From an uncultured bacterium (GTDB lineage: Bacteria > Cyanobacteriota > Vampirovibrionia > Gastranaerophilales > Gastranaerophilaceae): DNA of 64,000 bases. The stretch covers positions 60,549 to 124,548 of the forward strand of contig CABRZP010000005.1 in NCBI GenBank assembly GCA_902475545.1, in the 5' to 3' direction. The notes beneath the pieces were generated by a model. It was not told where the DNA came from, searched no databases, and saw only the letters and a program-made list of their open reading frames with translations. Position numbers and translations under genes: made by a program. Below are positions 8,378 through 16,622 of this stretch, in pieces; positions within the stretch are counted from its first letter, which is position 1, and each line of letters starts with the position of its first letter.

Positions 8378-9037
8378 TTAGTCATTAATTGCTTCGAGAA
8401 GTCTTTCCCAAACTTCATCAATTGGACCATCTGCGTTGATTGTTCTTAAAACTCCTTTGTTTTTGTAATAATCAATCAGCGGAGCAGTTTCTTTGAAATA
8501 TGTTTCAAAACGTGCGTGTGCAGTTTCTTCATTATCATCTTTTCTTTGGACTAATGCTGTTCCGCATTTGTCACAAATTCCTTCAACTTTTGTAGGTTTT
8601 GTTTTTAAGTTATATATTTCTCCGCAAATCGGGCATGAACGTCGATTTACAATTCTTGAAACTAAAACACTTTCGTCAATATCAAAATAAATTGCTCTAA
8701 AACTTGTTTTAATATCTCCGTTAATGTCAGAGTTGATTTGTTCAAGCATATCTGCTTGTTCAATACTTCTTGGGTATCCGTCAAGGATATAACCCTCATT
8801 GCAATCATCTTCGGATAATCTGTCTTTGATGATTGAACCAACTAAATCTACAGGAACAAGATTGCCTTTATCAATAAAAGATTTTGCAATTTTACCATTA
8901 GGGGTTTCTTTTGCAATTTCTGCTCTTAATAATGAACCTGTATCAACATGTGGAAATCCTAAATATTCTGCTAATTTAGAAGTCTGTGTTCCTTTGCCGC
9001 AAGCCGGTGGTCCTAAGAAAATAAGTTCTTTTTTCAT
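8378..9037 (-). CDS. adk: Adenylate kinase, long form with zinc-finger lid
   Basis: Converts ATP + AMP to 2 ADP (EC 2.7.4.3) in the cytoplasm. The P-loop GPPACGKGT is at residues 9-17, the AMP-binding part follows (DTGSLLRAEI), and DGYPRS carries the conserved Arg. The LID has a four-Cys metal site, CPICG and CDKCG about 20 residues apart. I place the start at the ATG at 9037, because the P-loop then lies at the family position and AAGAG precedes it. The frame stays open up to 9145, but the extra 36 residues match nothing. The length of 219 aa is normal. Single gene with a bidirectional terminator downstream. Confidence 0.95.
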   Translation of the reverse strand: MKKELIFLGPPACGKGTQTSKLAEYLGFPHVDTGSLLRAEIAKETPNGKIAKSFIDKGNLVPVDLVGSIIKDRLSEDDCNEGYILDGYPRSIEQADMLEQINSDINGDIKTSFRAIYFDIDESVLVSRIVNRRSCPICGEIYNLKTKPTKVEGICDKCGTALVQRKDDNEETAHARFETYFKETAPLIDYYKNKGVLRTINADGPIDEVWERLLEAIND

Positions 9038-9207
9038 AATGTCACTCTTTTCTATATTAATATAACTTTTTTGATTTTTAACAATACCCATTTTATTATC
9101 TTCTTCTCTACTTATAATCCAATTAACAGAATAATTGTACATCAAGACAAATTATAATTCAATATCACGATGATTTTACGGTTGTTTAATGATATGTCTT
9201 CACAATA

Positions 9208-9240
9208 AACAGGGCGGATTCTTAAAGAATCCGCCCTGTT
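9208..9240 (-). terminator. Intrinsic terminator of the HEAT-repeat gene
   Basis: A 16-bp stem, AACAGGGCGGATTCTT at 9208-9223 with 9225-9240, is GC-rich against the local background and is followed on the minus strand by TTTATTGT. It lies 25 bp after the stop of the 9266-10123 gene. Confidence 0.85.
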
Positions 9241-9265
9241 ATAGTTTTAAATTTTTAATTTTTTA

Positions 9266-10123
9266 TTAAAAAGTTCCTGCAGGTTTTTTCTGAGGAGTTG
9301 CACCCGGAATTGACTGCCAATTTGCTGCCATGATTTTTTTGAATGATTTTAAAGCTGTATCTTCAAGTTCGCCTAACTCTTCAGCTTCCATAATCAATTC
9401 TCTTAATGGCATCAATGCTCTAGGGTCTCTTAAAACACCTAATGCAGCAGCAGCACCTGCTCTAACTAATTCATTTTCTGAACGGTTTTTCATAACATCA
9501 ATCAATGCAGGAACTGCTTTTGTGTCATTTAATTTGCCTAATGAAGTTACTGCATAAATTCTTACGTTAACCCATTCGTCATATAACATATTGATAATTT
9601 TATCAACAGCTTTTTTGTTACCGATTTCACCTAATGCTCTGGTTGCATCACATCTAACGTTAACTTTTTCGTGATCTAATGATTCGATTAAAGCGTCAGT
9701 TGCAACATCACCAATTTCGATTAAAGCATCTGTTGCAGTGATACAAACTTGTGGGTTTTCATCATTTAAAGACTCAACAAGCGGTTCAACAACGATAGCA
9801 CCGCCTAAGCGGCCTAATGCACGAGCTGCACGAACTCTAACGTCAACATTACGGTCTTCACGTAAAGATTCTATTAAGTGAGTTGTAGCTGCAGAATCAC
9901 CAAGTTCACCCAATGCTCTTGCTGCGTATAGTCTAACTGAACCGTTTTTATCGTGTTTTAGTACATCGATTAATGGTTCAACTGCTTTGGAATCACCCAT
10001 TTCGCCTAATATACGAGCTGCATTGTATCTGACTTTTTCTGAATTACTTGTTCTTAAGTCATTCAATAATTCGTCAAATGATTTTTTTACTTGTTTTTTC
10101 TTACTGTTCACACTAATTGTCAT
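9266..10123 (-). CDS. HEAT-repeat protein (PBS-lyase-like repeats)
   Basis: The 285-aa product is built almost entirely of repeats of about 31 residues with the pattern VRxxAARxLGxxGD...AxxxLIxxL, about seven in tandem from residue 15 to 245 (VRYNAARILGEMGD, VRLYAARALGELGD, VRVRAARALGRLGG, VRCDATRALGEIGN, VRIYAVTSLGKLND). This is the PBS-lyase HEAT-like type first known from phycobilin lyases CpcE/CpcF and NblB, but also common as a general scaffold. With no phycobiliprotein genes expected here, a protein-protein interaction role is more likely. Start supported by GGAGG before the ATG. Monocistronic with its own terminator. The exact partner is unknown. Confidence 0.88.
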   Translation of the reverse strand: MTISVNSKKKQVKKSFDELLNDLRTSNSEKVRYNAARILGEMGDSKAVEPLIDVLKHDKNGSVRLYAARALGELGDSAATTHLIESLREDRNVDVRVRAARALGRLGGAIVVEPLVESLNDENPQVCITATDALIEIGDVATDALIESLDHEKVNVRCDATRALGEIGNKKAVDKIINMLYDEWVNVRIYAVTSLGKLNDTKAVPALIDVMKNRSENELVRAGAAAALGVLRDPRALMPLRELIMEAEELGELEDTALKSFKKIMAANWQSIPGATPQKKPAGTF

Positions 10124-10459
10124 TATTTTCCTCCGACACTACAATAAAATATTCACACCTTACTTTTATATAAAAACATTTTTGCGAATATTATTGCCTT
10201 TTTTGTGATATCTTAGTTAACATTGTTTACAATTCATAAATGTTATTGAATTTTTCCTACTAGTTGTACCTTCAAGTGCCAGAGATTTGATTAAGGGTAA
10301 TACTGACACTTATTTATATTGTACTACTATAATAACACATTTTTCTTGTTAATTCATCAATTTATACAAAAATTTTAAAAAGTTCTATAATTGTTTTTCT
10401 AAAGATAAATGTAATTCTGATATAAATATAAAAAATATGTAACAAAACTTAATATTGTA
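10124..10459. other. 336-bp intergenic region, AT-rich
   Basis: No gene or clear RNA is visible. It should hold the promoter of the HEAT-repeat gene. An imperfect inverted repeat (AAGTGCCAG / CTGACACTT, about 10273-10310) is the only structure noticed. It has no T tract. Confidence 0.4.
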
Positions 10460-12121
10460 TTACTCCCCTTTGATAGTAATAACAAATTCCGTTCCTACTC
10501 CAATTTGGCTGTATACTTGAATTTTACCGTTATGTTTATCTATAATTTTCTGACTGATTGCAAGACCTAATCCGGTACCTACACCTACACCTTTTGTTGT
10601 ATATCCGGCTGTAAAAATTTTATTTAGACTTTCAGCAGGTATTCCTGAACCGTTGTCTTTAAAGTGTACGACAAGATTTCCGTCAATATATTCTGTTGTA
10701 ATAATAATTTTACCCTGTTCGGTAATTGCCTGACATGCATTTACGAGTATGTTTGTAAAAACTTGGTTTAGCATATTAGGGTAACATTTTATTGGTGGAA
10801 TCTGACCGTAATTTTTTTCGATTTCAATTTTATTTTTAAGTTCATGTCTTATTAAATCAAGTGTTAAATCTATTTCTTTATTTATGTCAGCTTCTTGAAG
10901 TTCAGCTTCATCAAGACGTACAAATTTTTTGAGTGAAACTACAATATTACTTATTCGTTGAATTGCTTCTTTGTCGATAGCATTTATTTCATTAAACATT
11001 TCTTTCAGGTCATCTTGTTCAATTTTCGAAATAAGTTTAGTTAGTATTTCGTTATTTGATTTTATAGATGCAACGGGAGTATTGATTTCATGTGCGACAC
11101 CGGCAACTAATTGACCGAGAGATGCCATTTTTTCTGAATTTATTAATTGAAGTTGAGTTTCTTTTAATTCTTCCAGTGCAGCTTTCAGGTCTCGAACGTT
11201 TTTAGCGTTTTTTTGATATAGTTCAGCTCTTATAATTGCGTTTCCAAGTTGGGATGATACCGCATCAAGAATTTCTATTTCTTCATTAAGTTCTCTTTTT
11301 TGATAACTGAGTAAAATTAAAACTCCAATCATCTTTTGTAAATGATATACCGGTACGATAATACGTAAAACAGAATTCTTAAAAGGTTCGGCATTTAAAT
11401 GTTCTTTCAATGAATAGCTTATTGAAATATTATTTGATTTTAACTTATTCATAACATGCTCATCAAAAGAGATTTCACTATTTTTTGAATTGCTGTTATT
11501 TTCACCGTACATTTCTTTAATTGTAAAAGTTTCATTTTTATATGATGCGTAATAAGCTTTGAAACAGCCAAACATCATTGCCAGTTCTTTTAAGGCAGAA
11601 TTTAAAATCATTGATATATCCATTGATTCTCTTATGATATTTGAAACTTTATTGATAAGTGCGATTTTAAAAGCTTGAGATTGTGCTTGTTGACGAATTT
11701 TTTGCAATTCATCATTTTCTTCTTCCAGTTTTAAAAGTTTACCTTCGTAAATTTCTTGCTTTTTTTTATTATCTTTCAGTAGTATTTCGGAACTCACGTC
11801 ACGTAAAACGATTATTGTGTAAGCTCGACGTTTTATTGCAATTATATCATAGTAGCAGGTTTCCGAATTTGAGGAAGTGTATATAGTTCTTGCGAAAAAA
11901 TTTTCTTTAGAGACAATTGCTTGGAATACCGGAGAAAATAAATCAATATTTTCACTATCCATAGGGCACATTTCAAATGTCATTTTATGTGCAAATTTTC
12001 TTATATCGCCAAAATTTGGAAAGACATTACAAAATACATTGTTTTTAAAAACAACTTCTTCGTAATTTTTTATGATTATAACCGGATCCCTGTATTGATT
12101 AAAAAAATCAAACTTTTTCAT
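10460..12121 (-). CDS. Sensor histidine kinase with PAS-like and GAF domains
   Basis: Cytoplasmic two-component kinase of 553 aa without membrane segments. Order: PAS-like region (about 5-115), coiled coil (about 117-150), GAF domain (about 155-305), second coiled-coil linker (305-330), HisKA dimerisation domain with phospho-acceptor His344 in GVAHEINTPV, and HATPase_c with N-box NILVNACQA (about 458-466), G1 box DNGSGIP (489-495) and G2 box GTGLGLA (515-521). It probably autophosphorylates in response to a soluble or redox cue and passes phosphate to a response regulator. No regulator gene is adjacent; the NarL-type regulator at 27700-28368 is one unproven candidate. Monocistronic on the minus strand. 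Confidence 0.92.
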   Translation of the reverse strand: MKKFDFFNQYRDPVIIIKNYEEVVFKNNVFCNVFPNFGDIRKFAHKMTFEMCPMDSENIDLFSPVFQAIVSKENFFARTIYTSSNSETCYYDIIAIKRRAYTIIVLRDVSSEILLKDNKKKQEIYEGKLLKLEEENDELQKIRQQAQSQAFKIALINKVSNIIRESMDISMILNSALKELAMMFGCFKAYYASYKNETFTIKEMYGENNSNSKNSEISFDEHVMNKLKSNNISISYSLKEHLNAEPFKNSVLRIIVPVYHLQKMIGVLILLSYQKRELNEEIEILDAVSSQLGNAIIRAELYQKNAKNVRDLKAALEELKETQLQLINSEKMASLGQLVAGVAHEINTPVASIKSNNEILTKLISKIEQDDLKEMFNEINAIDKEAIQRISNIVVSLKKFVRLDEAELQEADINKEIDLTLDLIRHELKNKIEIEKNYGQIPPIKCYPNMLNQVFTNILVNACQAITEQGKIIITTEYIDGNLVVHFKDNGSGIPAESLNKIFTAGYTTKGVGVGTGLGLAISQKIIDKHNGKIQVYSQIGVGTEFVITIKGE

Positions 12122-12182
12122 ATTAAAATTATAATTTGTTTCTTTATGTCGGGCAATTTGTAAATCAAAATGATAGATTTAA

Positions 12183-12419
12183 TTATTCGTTTTCATGAAA
12201 AAGATTTTCAACTTTTATGTTTAGGGTATCTGCAATAGCAAAAATTATTCCAAGGCTTGGAGCTTTCTCAGCTCTTTCAATACAGCCGATATAATTTCTT
12301 GCACTTGAAATTCTGAATGCGAGTTCTTCTTGAGAAATATTATGTTTCTTTCTAATTTTTTTAATATTATTTCCTAAATTTTTGTATAAATGATAATATT
12401 TATTCTTGTTTTCACTCAT
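12183..12419 (-). CDS. Small XRE-family helix-turn-helix regulator
   Basis: The product is little more than one Cro/C1-type HTH domain: LGNNIKKIRKKHNISQEEL, then a turn and a recognition helix region (SARNYIGCIERAEKAPSL), ending in a dimerisation-type helix (DTLNIKVENLF). I take the second ATG (12419) as start, giving 78 aa; the ATG at 12428 adds three residues, and neither has a strong ribosome site. It lies between the histidine kinase and the two WYL-type regulators, all on the same strand, so three DNA-binding proteins and a kinase are grouped. It probably represses or activates nearby promoters. Target unknown. Confidence 0.85.
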   Translation of the reverse strand: MSENKNKYYHLYKNLGNNIKKIRKKHNISQEELAFRISSARNYIGCIERAEKAPSLGIIFAIADTLNIKVENLFHENE

Positions 12420-12472
12420 ACAAACCATTGTTAAATATTTTACTAAAGGTATCTACCACCTATTTAGGAGCA

Positions 12473-13390
12473 TTAATGACAATCATAAAGACTAAGTGTT
12501 TCATTTATTAATTTTGACATTTCATTTCTAAGTGATTTTGGAGATATTATTTCACAATTATATGAATATCTCATAAGTCTTTTTAATAGTTTGTCAAATG
12601 GTTCGTTTTTGTTAATAATAGTAAGATTCCCATTTTTGTCATATCCGTCAGAATATTCATTTTCTTTAACTTTGTATGTTTTAGCAAGTCTGTTTTTTAA
12701 TTTGTAAACAACTGTTGTTGTTAATTCTGTTGAATTTGCAATTTGAGGTTGTTTTGCAATTGCAAGTATATTGGAAATCGGAATATCAATGTTTTCTCTT
12801 TTTACAATGTCATATATTTGTAAATAAACTTCCTGCGGTTCATATAAAATTTCTTTAGGTGTACATTTGCATCTGACTTCTTGATTATTATGTATATAAA
12901 AAACTTCTGTTACATATTTATCCTGACATATTTGCTGGCAGTGCTTAATTTTTTCTTTTAAATCAGAATAGAAAAACGAAAAATCATAATCTTTTTTTAG
13001 ACTATTCAATTTATTTTTATCATTAAGATTCATTCTTTGCATGAGGAGTTTTAAAAAATCTTCTAAATTTTTTGTAATTTCGTTATCAGGAAAATTATTT
13101 ATTGATTTACTCAGAATGTTGATTGACTTTAAATCATCTGAAGAAAAAGGCATTGAATATAAACTGTTTTCAAGCGTGAATTGATGGTTTCGTTTTTTTA
13201 TTTTAATACCAAATATTTTTAAAGTGTTTATGTATTTGTTTAATATTACTTGAGTATTGTTTGTGGATTGATCTATACCATCATTAAAAATCTCAATAAC
13301 ATTTTTATAATCTGCCTCGTCTTTGTATAATAAGTCGATTAATTTGAAAATTTTGAGACAACCATCATTTAATTTTGTACTACTTTTCAA
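12473..13390 (-). CDS. WYL-type transcriptional regulator, second of an overlapping pair
   Basis: The 305-aa product resembles WYL regulators: an N-terminal winged-helix region (about 5-75: FKLIDLLYKDEADYKNVIEIFN), a central helical region and a C-terminal beta-rich domain with features of WYL and its C-terminal extension (EVFYIHNNQEVRCKCTPKEILYEPQEVYLQIYD is reminiscent, but the exact W-Y-L triad is degenerate). It starts with TTG at 13390, overlapping the upstream gene by 11 bp, behind AGAAGG. That arrangement implies translational coupling to the first gene. Paired overlapping WYL genes recall PafB-PafC of actinobacteria, which act together in the DNA-damage response. Orthology is not claimed. 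Confidence 0.7.
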   Translation of the reverse strand: MKSSTKLNDGCLKIFKLIDLLYKDEADYKNVIEIFNDGIDQSTNNTQVILNKYINTLKIFGIKIKKRNHQFTLENSLYSMPFSSDDLKSINILSKSINNFPDNEITKNLEDFLKLLMQRMNLNDKNKLNSLKKDYDFSFFYSDLKEKIKHCQQICQDKYVTEVFYIHNNQEVRCKCTPKEILYEPQEVYLQIYDIVKRENIDIPISNILAIAKQPQIANSTELTTTVVYKLKNRLAKTYKVKENEYSDGYDKNGNLTIINKNEPFDKLLKRLMRYSYNCEIISPKSLRNEMSKLINETLSLYDCH

Positions 13391-14324
13391 AATTATAACC
13401 TTCTTTCATTTGTATTAAATGATTAATAATTTCTTCTTTAAAGTTTTGTGGTTCTATAACTTTACAATGGTTTGTCAGTGATAGAATTCTTTGAGTAATT
13501 TCAAATTTATTTTGTGATTTTATTTCAACAATAAGTTTGTTTTTATCTTCATTTATAATTTTTTCACAATTTAAAGGTTCAAAATTAGAAAAATCTTTTT
13601 TATAAAGTTCATATTTTACGGTAAGAGTTGGAATATTTAATTTTGTTTCTTTAATATTTACTCCGATAATTTTAATTATTCTTGATACGAGCAGGCTTGA
13701 ATAATTATTATGTTCAGAATTTATTCCGCATACGTATAATTTACCGTTAGTTATTTCAAGTTTATCTACCAGTATATTTATATTCTTTTTACCTGAGTTT
13801 AGTGAATTATATAATATTATTATTTCAGTATGTGTTTTTTCATAATGCAGTAAATCATTAATTATTTCATGGGGAATATTATTGAGTGGTGATATATTTT
13901 TTAGTTTTATTTTTAAATCTTCATTGGTAATATATTTTGAAAATTTTTCAAAAAAGTTTTGTAAACATATTAAATCTGAAATTTCTATTGATTTTGAAAT
14001 GGCTGTATAAATTTTGAGTATACTTTTAGCTTGATTTTCGTTGATTTTTAGTTCAAAAGGGTGCGTATCTATTGAATAGTAAGTGATTCCGTTAATTGAT
14101 TTCCTGCTTATTTTACATCCGATTTTTCTTAGTGAATTAAGGTAAACCCTAAGTGTATCAATAGAAACAGACTCATGTAAATATTCATGATTTTCAATTG
14201 AATACTTTAATTGTTCATAAGATTTCGGTCCTTCTAACAGGAGCGTAAATATGAGTAAAGATTTAAATCCGGTGAAAGACATGAGATTATATGTTATTTT
14301 TTTATTTTTCATAAATTCTTTCAT
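13380..14324 (-). CDS. WYL-type transcriptional regulator, first of an overlapping pair
   Basis: A 314-aa protein with the same layout as its neighbour: N-terminal winged helix (about 15-80: LIFTLLLEGPKSYEQLKYSIE, SIDTLRVYLNSLRKIGCKI), a helical linker and a WYL-like beta domain (about 165-240, with KLEITNGKLYVCGINSEHNNYSSLLVSRI cut here into its key parts LYVCG and SRIIKI) followed by a C-terminal region containing KLIVEIKS. The ATG at 14324 follows GAGA; the ATG at 14312 is an alternative. It is transcribed away from the structured RNA at 14560. The sensed ligand may be a nucleic acid, as for other WYL proteins (family knowledge, not shown here). Confidence 0.7.
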   Translation of the reverse strand: MKEFMKNKKITYNLMSFTGFKSLLIFTLLLEGPKSYEQLKYSIENHEYLHESVSIDTLRVYLNSLRKIGCKISRKSINGITYYSIDTHPFELKINENQAKSILKIYTAISKSIEISDLICLQNFFEKFSKYITNEDLKIKLKNISPLNNIPHEIINDLLHYEKTHTEIIILYNSLNSGKKNINILVDKLEITNGKLYVCGINSEHNNYSSLLVSRIIKIIGVNIKETKLNIPTLTVKYELYKKDFSNFEPLNCEKIINEDKNKLIVEIKSQNKFEITQRILSLTNHCKVIEPQNFKEEIINHLIQMKEGYNFEK

Positions 14325-14559
14325 AATATATTCTCTACTTCCTCAAATTCAATCTATCACAAACTTTCGGTAATTTCTAATCTTTAACATTCCATGCCGT
14401 ATTTTTTTTTGTGTAATTTATAAAAGTCAAATAAAAAATGTATAAAATTTTACAAGTATTCATTAAGTTTTCTTCATTAAGATTTAATAACACGAATTTT
14501 TTCTTAGAGTTTCAAGGGGCATGGTCAAATGTAAATATTTAATAATATTTTTTTACTTG
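14325..14559. other. AT-rich spacer between the WYL operon and a structured RNA
   Basis: No ORF. It should contain the promoter of the WYL operon on the minus strand and the promoter of the RNA on the plus strand. No convincing -35/-10 pair could be placed by eye. Confidence 0.4.
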
Positions 14560-14894
14560 TAATCCTTTGGATTTAGGACTACAGTAAGAGACATAAAGAA
14601 AGCCGAATTAAAATCAAAGGCTACCAGACAAGCGGAAGGAATAATTACTGAAAAGTAATTGAAGTATAAAAAGAATAATTGGACAGTAGAAACAGAGGTG
14701 ATGGTGAAGTAGTCCAAAAGGGAAAGAGATTATTGAGGTACAGTATTTTAAAACTGTGTGATTAGGGATATTTTTAGTTTACAATAAATTTTTTGTATAT
14801 CTAATTTGGGAGTTTAAGTAAAAGCTTAAGAGAGAGTGATGGATAGTTGTAAACTTTTTAATTAGTTCGTGCTTGCATAAGTACGGGCTTTTTT
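14560..14894 (+). ncRNA. Candidate structured non-coding RNA upstream of anmK
   Basis: The 584-bp gap between the WYL operon and anmK holds a purine-rich stretch with ordered helices on the plus strand: 14561-14565 with 14569-14573; AGCC/GGCT (14601-14604 with 14619-14622); a perfect 7-bp stem closed by a GAAA tetraloop (14643-14660); TTGGAC/GTCCAA (14679-14684 with 14712-14717); ACAGT/ACTGT (14740-14757); a 9-bp long-range helix AGTTTACAA/TTGTAAACT (14776-14784 with 14847-14855) enclosing TTAAG/CTTAA (14814-14829); and a final terminator. Two loops share GTGATGG. No ORF with a ribosome site was found. It matches no RNA I can identify by eye. It could be a stand-alone RNA or a leader controlling anmK. 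The 5-prime end is a guess. Confidence 0.5.
14864..14894 (+). terminator. Intrinsic terminator ending 13 bp before anmK
   Basis: AGTTCGTGCTT at 14864-14874 pairs along its full 11 bp (three G-T wobbles) with AAGTACGGGCT at 14879-14889, loop GCAT, followed by a run of T. It ends the RNA described at 14560-14894. Confidence 0.85.
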
Positions 14895-14907
14895 ATATGA
14901 TGATTTT

Positions 14908-16086
14908 ATGGAAGAGTTAGAAGTTAAAAGAGTTATAGCATTGATGTCCGGAACATCATGTGACAGTATTGATGCAGGTTTGTGTGAAGTTTATCCGGAT
15001 ATGACCGTTAAACTTATTCAGGGAATTAATTATAAATATCCTGAGCATATCCGGTCTAAAATATTTCAAATTTTTCGAGGAGAGGCAACTGTCAAAGATA
15101 TTTGCCAGATGAATTTTGCTATTGGAAAATGTTTTGCGGATGCTGCAAATGTTTTAATTCAAGAATTTGGAAAACCTGATTTTATTTCCAGTCATGGACA
15201 AACTGTGTATCATTATCCTTTTGACGAATCTATTGATAATATAAGTTTAAAAAGCACTTTGCAAATTGGTGAAAGCTCTGTTATATCGCAGCTTACAGGC
15301 TGTATGACTGTTTCCAATTTCAGAGAGGCAGATATTGCTCAAGGCGGACAGGGAGCACCGTTAGTTTGTTTTGCAGATGAAAAATGGTGGAGGGGTAAAT
15401 ATGCTACCAATCTTGGTGGTACCGGTACTGATGATGCTTTTGGGGGTAAATATAAAAATTACGCAATACAAAATATTGGCGGAATTTCAAATGTAACTGT
15501 TGTGTCTCAAGATTTTGATACATTTGGATTTGATACAGGTCTTGGTAATATTATGATAGATTACTGTATGAATAAATATTTCTCTCTTCCTTATGATAAA
15601 GATGGGGAGATTGCAAAAGAGGGTATAGTTTCTGACTCCTGGTTAGATTGTTTAATGCAGGATGAATATTATTATATGGAACCTCCAAAATCTACAGGTA
15701 GAGAATATTTTTCTCCTGAGTATATTGAAAATGCTCTTAAATTTGCTCCGGAAGATCCAAAAGATATTATTGCAACAGTAACAGCATTGACAGCTAAAAC
15801 TATTGCATCTGCTTATGAAAGATTTATCTATCCGCAGGTTGGAATTCACGAAGCGGTTATTTGCGGAGGCGGTGCATATAATCCGACTTTAATGAAATTT
15901 TTAAGAACATATTTGCCATCTTATATAGATTTAAAAACATGTGAGGATTATGGTATTTCTAATAATTTTAAAGAAGTTATGGCATTTGCATTATTAGGAT
16001 ATTGTACATATTACGGTATTCCAAATAATCTTCCTTGTTGCACAGGTGCGAAAAAACGTGTTGTTATGGGTAAAATTTCATATTAA
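14908..16086 (+). CDS. anmK: Anhydro-N-acetylmuramic acid kinase
   Basis: Phosphorylates and opens 1,6-anhydro-MurNAc to MurNAc-6-phosphate in peptidoglycan recycling (EC 2.7.1.170). The N-terminal phosphate loop MSGTSCDSIDAG (about residues 14-25) is diagnostic. SSHGQTVYHYP and NIGGISN are further family motifs, and CGGGAYNPTLM lies near the C-terminus. The length of 392 aa is slightly above the usual 365-375; extra residues near 160-185 (LGGTGTDDAFGGKYKNY) account for it. The start follows a terminator with only 13 bp between and no visible ribosome site, which is unusual. The stop overlaps the convergent mntP stop by 4 bp. Confidence 0.93.
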   Translation: MEELEVKRVIALMSGTSCDSIDAGLCEVYPDMTVKLIQGINYKYPEHIRSKIFQIFRGEATVKDICQMNFAIGKCFADAANVLIQEFGKPDFISSHGQTVYHYPFDESIDNISLKSTLQIGESSVISQLTGCMTVSNFREADIAQGGQGAPLVCFADEKWWRGKYATNLGGTGTDDAFGGKYKNYAIQNIGGISNVTVVSQDFDTFGFDTGLGNIMIDYCMNKYFSLPYDKDGEIAKEGIVSDSWLDCLMQDEYYYMEPPKSTGREYFSPEYIENALKFAPEDPKDIIATVTALTAKTIASAYERFIYPQVGIHEAVICGGGAYNPTLMKFLRTYLPSYIDLKTCEDYGISNNFKEVMAFALLGYCTYYGIPNNLPCCTGAKKRVVMGKISY

Positions 16087-16622
16087 AACAATGATTTAAC
16101 AGCTAATCCGATTAATATTATTCCGCCTGTTATTTCAAGGTATTTTGATGGGATTTTTTTTATAAAATTTCCTGTCCAAAATCCGGCCAAAGACATTATA
16201 AAAGATATAATACCTATAATAAGTGTTGAAATTAAAAGACTTGTGTGTGTAAGTTTTATTGTTGCACCTGAGACAAGAGCATCAATACTTGTTGCAATTC
16301 CTAAACTTATCAGGCATTTCAAGTCGATACATTGAATTTCTTCTTCTTTTTGTTTAAATGATTCAAGAATAAATTTTGCTCCGAGTATAAAGAATATTCC
16401 AAAGACAATCCATTTACTGAAAGGTACAATTAATTTATATAATGATTCTGTTCCAATATATCCGATTACAGGCATGAGTCCTTGAAATAAACCCATAATT
16501 ACTGCAAGATTTAGTGAATTCTTTGTTCTGTTGCATTTGAAAACAAGTCCCTGTGAAAAAGAGACAACAAGACAATCAATTCCCAATGCTATTGCTAATA
16601 ATATTATATCAATTAAGTTCAA
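16083..16622 (-). CDS. mntP: MntP-type manganese efflux pump
   Basis: A 179-aa membrane protein with two homologous halves of three helices. The first half opens with IILLAIALGIDCLVVSFSQG and the second with LGIATSIDALVSGAT: the paired acidic motif (LGID...S and ATSIDAL) is the hallmark of the MntP/DUF204 family that exports Mn2+. The gene starts with TTG at 16622 behind GAGGT, overlapping the DUF4127 gene by 14 bp, so it is the second gene of a coupled pair. No yybP-ykoY riboswitch is possible directly in front of it. Confidence 0.9.
   Translation of the reverse strand: MNLIDIILLAIALGIDCLVVSFSQGLVFKCNRTKNSLNLAVIMGLFQGLMPVIGYIGTESLYKLIVPFSKWIVFGIFFILGAKFILESFKQKEEEIQCIDLKCLISLGIATSIDALVSGATIKLTHTSLLISTLIIGIISFIMSLAGFWTGNFIKKIPSKYLEITGGIILIGLAVKSLF

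Noticed and set aside
14560..14894. RNase P, tmRNA or SRP RNA
   Set aside because: The conserved words (GAGGAAAGTCC, a tag ORF with TGGTTTCGAC, GGAAGGAAGCAG) are absent; only GCGGAAGGA is vaguely similar.
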